From Flavobacteriales bacterium UBA1986 (GTDB taxonomy: Bacteria > Bacteroidota > Bacteroidia > Flavobacteriales_G > Salibacteraceae): a DNA stretch of 35,897 nucleotides. The translations under genes were made by a program, and so were the position numbers. This document shows positions 30,495 to 35,897 of the stretch, piece after piece (within the stretch, counting starts at the first letter, position 1; each line of letters begins with the position of its first letter). Below the pieces are notes generated by a model, which saw nothing but the letters and a program-made list of their open reading frames with translations, did not search any database and was not told where the DNA came from. The stretch is taken from assembly GCA_002336245.1 (NCBI GenBank), contig DDDG01000002.1:1-35897 (forward strand). Reading direction: 5' to 3'.

Positions 30495-31021
30495 TCTAAG
30501 CTCTTTCTAAATATTTCCCAAAGAACCATTCCAGCCGTTACTGAGACATTGAAGCTGTGCTTACTTCCCAATTGAGGGATTTCAATCACAGAATCAGAAA
30601 GGTCAATAATGTCTTGATCAACCCCCTCAACTTCGTTACCCAACACTATGACGCATGGCTCATCAGTGAACTCAAATTGTCCTAAACTATGGCTTCTCTC
30701 CGCTTGTTCGATGCTAAATATGCGGTAACCCTTTTTCTTGAGTTCCAAAAGCTCGTCTTTTAAACTCTCAACCGACCGCCAGTCTACCGTTTCAGTTGCG
30801 CCAAGCGCCGTTTTCATGATCTCGCGTTGAGGAGGCTTCGGACTGAATTCTCCAAGAAGTATTTCCTCAACGAGAAAAGCATCTGAAGTACGGAAAATCG
30901 AACCCACGTTGTGAGCACTTCGAATTTTATTTAAAGCCACAACGACTTTACTTTTCTTCGCTTTTTTGAACTCGTGCTGGTCTTTTCGACCAAGTTCTTC
31001 GTTTTTCAATTTTCTGTTCAT
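30491..31021 (-). CDS. SpoU/TrmH-family RNA 2'-O-methyltransferase
   Basis: From the ATG at 31021 this is a 176-aa protein; a longer frame opens at 31153 but would run through the promoter and into mutS. The three SPOUT motifs are present: NKIRSAHNVGSIFRTSDAF, VIVLGNEVEGV and IPQLGSKHSFNVSVTAGMVLWE, which form the trefoil knot that binds S-adenosylmethionine. It probably methylates a ribose in tRNA or rRNA; the target nucleotide is not clear. It is divergent from mutS with 91 bases between starts. Confidence 0.9.
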   Translation of the reverse strand: MNRKLKNEELGRKDQHEFKKAKKSKVVVALNKIRSAHNVGSIFRTSDAFLVEEILLGEFSPKPPQREIMKTALGATETVDWRSVESLKDELLELKKKGYRIFSIEQAERSHSLGQFEFTDEPCVIVLGNEVEGVDQDIIDLSDSVIEIPQLGSKHSFNVSVTAGMVLWEIFRKSLD

Positions 31022-31066
31022 AAAATCTGATAATTCAGGGGGGCTTAAAAGGTCAACTCCAATGCC

Positions 31067-31074
31067 CAAAGCTA
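31067..31074 (-). promoter_or_regulatory. -7 promoter element for the RNA methyltransferase
   Basis: The minus strand reads TAGCTTTG, with a TTG 21 bases upstream (31098-31096), the best full match to the Bacteroidota promoter in the window. The predicted leader is about 39 nt, which supports the start at 31021. Confidence 0.65.
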
Positions 31075-31112
31075 AATTCGTAGCTCTAAGCACCGCAATA
31101 TTAGGAATTAAG

Positions 31113-33698
31113 ATGTCTACAGAGACGCCCCTCATGAAACAGTACAACAGCATTAAGGTGAAGCACCCTGATGCCCTGCTGTTGTTTCGGGTAGGAGACT
31201 TTTACGAAACCTTCGGACAAGATGCCATCCGTGCCGCAGATATTTTAGGAATCACTCTCACCAAACGAAAAAATGGCGCAGCAGCAAGTGTTGAGTTGGC
31301 AGGATTCCCGCATCACGCTTTAGACACTTATTTACCAAAGTTGATTCGTGCTGGCCTACGCGTTGCCATTTGTGATCAGCTTGAAGATCCAAAACTCACG
31401 AAGAACATTGTAAAACGAGGAATTACAGAGTTGGTTACTCCTGGCTTAGCCTTAAACGACCAAATTCTTGAAGCTCGAGAAAACAATTATTTAGGAGCAA
31501 TACACTTTGGAAATAAGAGCATAGGACTCTCCTTTCTGGATGTTTCGACAGGTGATTTTTTGATTTCAGAAGGCAGTCTGCTCGAAGCTCAAAAGTTGAT
31601 TTCTAGCCTTTCTCCAAAAGAAATTCTTGTCCTCCGGTCTCGCGCTGATCAATTCGAGCGCGAGTTCCAACCAAACGCGTCCGTCTTCCGTTTAGAAGAT
31701 TGGGTATTTCAAGAAGACTTCGCTTACGAAGCGCTCAAAGAACAGTTCAAGTCGAACTCACTTAAGGGATTTGGCATTGAAAACCTCAAACTAGGACAAG
31801 TTGCAGCCGGCAGCATTCTTCACTATCTCAAGGAAACTCGACACACAGATTTAGACCATCTAAAGTCCATTGCTCGTGTGGAGCACGACCGATTTCTTTG
31901 GCTCGATCAGTTTACCATTCGAAATCTCGAATTATTTCACGCCACCAGCCCCAATGGAACAAGTCTATTGAAGGTACTTGATCATACCAAAACCCCCATG
32001 GGTTCAAGAATGCTTAAAAAGTGGATGGCTTTCCCCCTCAAGACCGCAGAAGAAATAAAGAACCGCCTCTCAGCTACCGAAGCCCTTTTGAAAAAAGACG
32101 ACCTCAGGCAAACGATTTCTGAGCTGTTGCAGAACATGGGCGACTTGGAAAGGATCGCTTCAAAAATTTCCTTTCGTAGAATTCGGCCAAAAGAATTCCA
32201 ATCTCTAATGTTCAGCCTCGAGGCTCTGGCTGAACTAAAGAAGATGGCGAAATCAGTTCCCAAGGCAATAAAAGTCCGCTTGGAACAAATCGATTCATGC
32301 GAAGATTTGGCTGCTAAACTGTTCAATTCGCTCGCTGATGACTTACCTGTACTTCTACAAAAGGGAGGCGTTTTTAAAGAAGGTTTCTCGAAGGAATTGG
32401 ATGAATTGAGGTCCATCTCTAAATCCGGTAAAAATCATCTTCTTAAAATCCAAGAAAGAGAAGTTGCCCGCACAGAAATCCCCTCGCTAAAAATCGGCTT
32501 CAACAATGTCTTTGGTTATTATCTAGAGGTAACGAACCGTCATAAAGACAAAGTTCCAAAGGACTGGGATCGCAGGCAAACTTTGGTGAACTCAGAACGG
32601 TACATCACACCAGAATTGAAAGAATTCGAAGAGAAAATTCTTGGCGCAGAAGATAAGATTCAAAGTCTTGAAGCTAAACTCTACGAAGAGCTCCTCACCT
32701 TCTGCCAAAAGTACCTGGGCAACCTTCAACGAAGTGCCCTAATCATAGCAGAACTTGATTGCCTGCTCAATTTCGCTGAAATAGCCCAGAAAAACGAATA
32801 CGTAAAACCACAGATCAAAGAGGGAGGAGAACTCGAAATAAGCGCTGGTCGACATCCCGTCATCGAACGATGCCTGCCAGAGGGCGAAGACTACATCCCC
32901 AATGACCTCTTTCTCGATCGCAAAAAGCAACAAATTCTAATGATTACCGGACCGAATATGTCGGGTAAAAGTGCCTTGTTAAGACAATCAGCTCTCATTG
33001 TACTCATGGCGCAAATTGGTTCGTTTGTTCCTGCCCAAAGCGCAACAATAGGTGTTGTCGACAGAATTTTCACTAGAGTTGGTGCCTCCGACAATCTCTC
33101 CCAGGGGGAATCCACTTTCATGGTCGAAATGAACGAAACGGCCAGCATTCTTAACAATCTGTCTGAAAACTCCCTCATCCTCTTGGATGAAATCGGTCGC
33201 GGCACTTCTACCTACGATGGAATTTCTATCGCGTGGTCGATCGCCGAGTATCTTCATCAAAGTGCAGAAAAACCCAAATGCCTCTTCGCCACGCATTATC
33301 ATGAACTAAACGACATGAGTGCTCAATTCGAACGCATTAAAAATTTCCACGTTTCGATCAAAGAAGTGGGTGGCGAAATTCTATTCATGCGCACACTGCT
33401 CGAAGGTGGTAGCGAGCACAGTTTTGGAATTCACGTTGCCAAATTGGCGGGCATGCCCAATAAAATTCTTCGGAGGGCAGACCAATTGCTCGCTGAATTG
33501 GAAAAGAACCACCAGAAAAATGGAACTGAAGCTCTCGGCCCGCCTTCAGATGAGATGCAACTGAGTTTCTTTCAGCTCGATGATCCTACTTTGGCTCAGA
33601 TCAAAGACGAGCTTTTAAAAACAGACATCGACCGGCTCACCCCCGTGGAGGCTCTTTTAAAGCTAAATGAAATAAAGAAAATGGTTGGTGAATCTTAG
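31113..33698 (+). CDS. mutS: DNA mismatch repair protein MutS
   Basis: This 861-aa protein binds mismatches and signals repair. The start at 31113 (MSTETPLMKQYN) is chosen because homologues begin there; an upstream in-frame ATG at 30966 would extend over the divergent gene. The mismatch-wedge FYE is at 30-32 (FRVGDFYETFG). The lever/clamp region follows, then the ATPase: Walker A GPNMSGKSALLR (from 613), VGASDNLSQGESTFMVEM, Walker B LILLDEIGRGTSTYDG and FATHYHEL. Length is typical. A single-gene unit followed by the tRNA genes. Confidence 0.97.
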   Translation: MSTETPLMKQYNSIKVKHPDALLLFRVGDFYETFGQDAIRAADILGITLTKRKNGAAASVELAGFPHHALDTYLPKLIRAGLRVAICDQLEDPKLTKNIVKRGITELVTPGLALNDQILEARENNYLGAIHFGNKSIGLSFLDVSTGDFLISEGSLLEAQKLISSLSPKEILVLRSRADQFEREFQPNASVFRLEDWVFQEDFAYEALKEQFKSNSLKGFGIENLKLGQVAAGSILHYLKETRHTDLDHLKSIARVEHDRFLWLDQFTIRNLELFHATSPNGTSLLKVLDHTKTPMGSRMLKKWMAFPLKTAEEIKNRLSATEALLKKDDLRQTISELLQNMGDLERIASKISFRRIRPKEFQSLMFSLEALAELKKMAKSVPKAIKVRLEQIDSCEDLAAKLFNSLADDLPVLLQKGGVFKEGFSKELDELRSISKSGKNHLLKIQEREVARTEIPSLKIGFNNVFGYYLEVTNRHKDKVPKDWDRRQTLVNSERYITPELKEFEEKILGAEDKIQSLEAKLYEELLTFCQKYLGNLQRSALIIAELDCLLNFAEIAQKNEYVKPQIKEGGELEISAGRHPVIERCLPEGEDYIPNDLFLDRKKQQILMITGPNMSGKSALLRQSALIVLMAQIGSFVPAQSATIGVVDRIFTRVGASDNLSQGESTFMVEMNETASILNNLSENSLILLDEIGRGTSTYDGISIAWSIAEYLHQSAEKPKCLFATHYHELNDMSAQFERIKNFHVSIKEVGGEILFMRTLLEGGSEHSFGIHVAKLAGMPNKILRRADQLLAELEKNHQKNGTEALGPPSDEMQLSFFQLDDPTLAQIKDELLKTDIDRLTPVEALLKLNEIKKMVGES

Positions 33699-33722
33699 GC
33701 TTTTCTCTGAAAAGAAAATGAT

Positions 33723-33730
33723 TACTTTTG
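33723..33730 (+). promoter_or_regulatory. -7 promoter element for tRNA-Gly
   Basis: TACTTTTG is an exact match; the predicted start is near 33737, four bases before the mature tRNA. Confidence 0.6.
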
Positions 33731-33740
33731 GCCTCCCATT

Positions 33741-33813
<73 letters not shown>

Positions 33814-33814
33814 C

Positions 33815-33849
33815 AAAATCCTCCAAAGACAATGCGGAGGATTTTTTTT
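33815..33849 (+). terminator. Rho-independent terminator after tRNA-Gly
   Basis: AAAATCCTCC (33815-33824) pairs with GGAGGATTTT (33836-33845), followed by a T-run. Confidence 0.9.
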
Positions 33850-33861
33850 GCTCTTTGAGCT

Positions 33862-33947
33862 GCCCAGGTGGTGGAATTGGTAGACACGAGGGACTTAAAA
33901 TCCCTTGGACAGTAATGTCCGTGCGGGTTCGATTCCCGCCCTGGGTA
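33862..33947 (+). tRNA. tRNA-Leu (anticodon TAA)
   Basis: A class II tRNA with acceptor GCCCAGG/CCTGGGT (G1-U72 wobble), anticodon arm AGGGA-CTTAAAA-TCCCT, a long variable arm and T-arm GCGGG-TTCGATT-CCCGC. CCA is not encoded. Confidence 0.96.
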
Positions 33948-33952
33948 CATTG

Positions 33953-33994
33953 AAACCCCTATAAGCTTAATGTTTATGGGGGTTTTGTTTTTTT
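33953..33994 (+). terminator. Rho-independent terminator after tRNA-Leu
   Basis: AAACCCCTATAA (33953-33964) pairs with TTATGGGGGTTT (33974-33985), one U-G pair, followed by T-rich sequence. Confidence 0.88.
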
Positions 33995-34258
33995 AGGTGA
34001 CGGGTGAGTGACAATTTCATCAAAAAAGAAACAAAGATGACTAGGAGCTACTTGGAGATTCATTTAGTTCTAGGCCTCTGGATTCTTGAGGGCCAGGCCT
34101 AGTCAATATTCAAAAAGTGCTCGTTTTGTTCCAGAGCATCTTGAATTTGACCGATGGTCATTTTGCTTCCAATCTATTCGTGGATAATTATTGTTCGATT
34201 AACTTCCTAAACAGTTCGATTTTTCGAACCATAAAAGAATAAGCTTATTCCAGGCTAC
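33995..34258. other. AT-rich intergenic region with palindromes
   Basis: No gene is supported. Seen here: an inverted repeat CTAGGCCT/AGGCCTAG (34070-34102), a 20-codon minus-strand open piece starting MTIGQIQDALEQNEHF that may be a gene remnant, a hairpin GTTCGA-tttt-TCGAAC (34214-34229) and a perfect palindrome GAATAAGCTTATTC (34237-34250) just after the hydrolase stop. The last two may act as a weak end signal for that gene. Confidence 0.45.
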
Positions 34259-35392
34259 TTAATTGGATTTAATAAGTTTAATAATTTGACTGTCTATATA
34301 CAAGTAATACATGCTTGGTGGAAATTCTGATAAGTCAATTTGTTTCTTATCACCAGTTAAATATCCTTCCAGTAAAAGCTGCCCCATGGATGAAATAATT
34401 TTATACTGACCATCTCCATGCATTTCTATATTAACTATATTCTTCGTTGGATTAGGATAAACTCGACTGACCCTAGGGTCAGTATCATCAACATTTGCCA
34501 ACGCTCCCAATACTGGATTAACCACGTCTAATAATTCACATTCGAAATCTTTCTCTAACTTAGATACAATTGGCGGGCTTACTAAAAGCGTGTCTGTTAA
34601 TAGGGGGCAATAACAGTCATTTTTTTCTACATATAACTTAAGCCAAGAAAGAGCTACTTTTCCAATATAACCGCCGCCACCGCTGGGAGTATTAGCAACA
34701 GAGTGATTGCCATTTGCAATTTCGAATAGTACTTTGTCAGTTGTATTTGGTGTTTGGTTGTAATGAATATTTGCGTGAAGCAGGGGAGGAGCTGTAGGAT
34801 CAGCCTCTCCACTAAAAATTAGTAACGGACTTTTGTGGTTGAGCTCAGGATTAAGGAGCCATGGACATAAGGCGACAACACCAGCAATAGTGGTATCAAG
34901 TGCAGCGGCCCTTTGTGCGCCACCGCCACCCATAGACCAGCCACTCACGGCCAATTGATTTAGGTTAAGGGCCCCTTCGAGAGGAGATGATACTCTAACA
35001 TTTTCTTTCTTTATGGTTTCCAAGGCATCTAAAAGAGCTTCAGCACGTGCCTCTGGAAAATCAAAAAGAGAATTCGTGCCTATAATAATGGTTACAATTC
35101 CGTGAGAAGCATAGAATGGTCCCCATTCTTTTACACTTGAAGGAAGTGCTGTAAATCCAGGTACGATTGCTATACTTGAGAACGGCGGATTAGAGTTTGT
35201 AGGGTAGTAGATAGTTGCTCCTGAATAATCAGGACCATTCCGTATTCCATCTGCTTCGGTGAGCGTGGCTACTTCAAAAGCCCCAGGGTTCGTAAGACTC
35301 TCCAAGGTTATGCCATCACATTGGGCAATAACAACATTGGTAAATAGGGGAGAGATAAGAGCGAGTGATATTTCAAGGTATAAATTTTTCAT
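34259..35392 (-). CDS. Secreted alpha/beta hydrolase, PET-hydrolase/cutinase-like, with T9SS sorting domain
   Basis: From the ATG at 35392 this is a 377-aa protein with signal peptide MKNLYLEISLALISPLFTNV; the frame also allows an ATG at 35422. The catalytic set is clear: GWSMGGGGA (Ser153), SGEADPTAPP (Asp198) and NGNHSVAN (His230). VPGFTALPSSVKEWGPFYAS and TNSLFDFPEARAEAL match the oxyanion-hole and adjoining region of polyester hydrolases, with Phe where IsPETase has Tyr; CPWLL keeps the Trp of the substrate cleft. The last ~70 residues (RVYPNPTKNIVNIE...) are a T9SS sorting domain. I recall this architecture from the Bacteroidota PET-active esterases PET27 and PET30. Activity on polyester is inference. 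Confidence 0.85.
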   Translation of the reverse strand: MKNLYLEISLALISPLFTNVVIAQCDGITLESLTNPGAFEVATLTEADGIRNGPDYSGATIYYPTNSNPPFSSIAIVPGFTALPSSVKEWGPFYASHGIVTIIIGTNSLFDFPEARAEALLDALETIKKENVRVSSPLEGALNLNQLAVSGWSMGGGGAQRAAALDTTIAGVVALCPWLLNPELNHKSPLLIFSGEADPTAPPLLHANIHYNQTPNTTDKVLFEIANGNHSVANTPSGGGGYIGKVALSWLKLYVEKNDCYCPLLTDTLLVSPPIVSKLEKDFECELLDVVNPVLGALANVDDTDPRVSRVYPNPTKNIVNIEMHGDGQYKIISSMGQLLLEGYLTGDKKQIDLSEFPPSMYYLYIDSQIIKLIKSN

Positions 35393-35640
35393 TTTAAAAA
35401 AATTTATTAAGTTGATGTTCATTATTATTAAGCAAGTAAAAGGTGTAGCCTTCCCCTTTTTCAGACAGGGTATAAATTTACAAAATCTGTTTTATTCTTC
35501 TCGATATCGCTCCTAGGAGCATAGGTGTATGTCGTCAAAAACAACTGAACTTTTTCAGTCAAAAAATAAGCGAGTGGTTGTGCTAATTTAAATGAAATTT
35601 ATAGTTCTGTTTTTTTTGTTCAATTAAGGTTTGTTTTTGA
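35393..35640. other. AT-rich region without genes
   Basis: No coding region is supported. It should contain the promoter of the hydrolase gene, but no exact TAnnTTTG was found on the minus strand. A short inverted repeat ACTGAA-cttt-TTCAGT lies near 35544-35559. Confidence 0.4.
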
Positions 35641-35697
35641 TGCTTTTTCAGAGCTTAGATTAGCAAGGATAGCTGAGTGGAAGTATATGTATTGTTC

Positions 35698-35768
35698 GTG
35701 CCTCAATGCTGGGTTCAGCCGGCACCACAGGAAAACAAACTAAGTCTCTTATTATCAGGGGCTTTTTT
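35698..35768 (+). ncRNA. Candidate structured RNA ending in a Rho-independent terminator
   Basis: GTGCC (35698-35702) pairs with GGCAC (35721-35725), and inside it GCTG (35708-35711) pairs with CAGC (35716-35719) around GGTT. About 15 bases later AAGTCTCT pairs with AGGGGCTT (two U-G pairs) and is followed by seven T (terminator, about 35741-35768). No ORF covers it. The 5' end and function are unknown. From 35769 to 35897 nothing else was recognised. Confidence 0.35.
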
Positions 35769-35897
35769 TATGCTCTATTCTGAAATAAATTGAACTCCCT
35801 CCGAAATTCCGCCGAATTAGCCGGATCTTAAGAAATCTGACGATATCATAGAATGCTAATTTGAAGTGTCTGCACTGTAAATACCCCAATATTTAGG

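Noticed and set aside
30966..31112. Upstream extension of mutS by 49 residues
   Set aside because: The added residues resemble no MutS N terminus, and the region holds the promoter and 5' part of the divergent methyltransferase gene. Homologues begin at the ATG at 31113.
31022..31153. Upstream extension of the RNA methyltransferase by 44 residues
   Set aside because: It would overlap mutS and include the well-formed promoter at 31067-31098; the SPOUT domain is complete from 31021.
35660..35727. tRNA gene at the right edge
   Set aside because: Tried as a cloverleaf, the acceptor strands pair at only three of seven positions and the T-loop is the wrong size. Kept only as a possible remnant or other RNA.

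Overview
The window comes from a Bacteroidota (Flavobacteriia/Cytophagia-type) chromosome. I infer this from two secreted proteins with Por/type IX secretion (T9SS) C-terminal sorting domains, many lipoproteins, several exact matches to the Bacteroidota sigma -7 element TAnnTTTG upstream of genes, few Shine-Dalgarno sites, the hpt-adk-obg gene order and a folK-deoxynucleoside kinase pair. Genus and species cannot be read from the sequence. Most of the window is ordinary, densely packed core genome. Both edges and one internal block look accessory.

Layout. 1-491: a possible gene tail and a small basic orphan protein. 679-2820 (-): an NAD(P)-dependent epimerase/reductase followed by a metallo-beta-lactamase-fold hydrolase. 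2949-4199 (-): a divergent Nramp-family transporter lacking the usual metal-binding motifs. 4269-6527 (+): a polytopic GT-C-like membrane protein with a TPR tail. 6524-8296 (-): a secreted M28 peptidase. 8309-10390: an AT-richer 2.08-kb block holding two paralogous lipoproteins and a divergent HxlR regulator, bracketed by a 41-bp direct repeat (40/41 identical). 10450-13499 (-): the operon hpt-adk-obg-PAP2-crcB. 13564-16621 (+): an envelope lipoprotein and a DPP IV-type peptidase. 16730-18893: an LVIVD-repeat lipoprotein and a divergent outer-membrane protein. 19008-21302 (+): a membrane pyrophosphatase. 21358-26266 (-): a deoxynucleoside kinase, a beta-propeller-like secreted protein, a GH3-family enzyme and SppA. 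26354-27488 (+): folK and a second deoxynucleoside kinase. 27610-29322 (+): a large OmpA-like/TPR lipoprotein.

The most novel system is at 29376-30494: five consecutive tiny lipoproteins. In each, the lipidated cysteine is the first residue of a C-x2-C-x2-C motif, followed by another Cys (usually E-I/F-C) and a Cys near the C terminus. The third gene is too short for usual ORF cut-offs and carries an apparent one-base frameshift that removes its terminal GWTC motif. I know of no described function for such an array.

The window ends with a divergent SpoU-type RNA methyltransferase and mutS, then tRNA-Gly(GCC) and tRNA-Leu(UAA), each with a terminator, then an AT-rich region with a T9SS-targeted alpha/beta hydrolase resembling PET hydrolases, and a gene-poor tail with a candidate structured RNA ending in a terminator. 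No CRISPR array, transposase, integrase or rRNA was seen.
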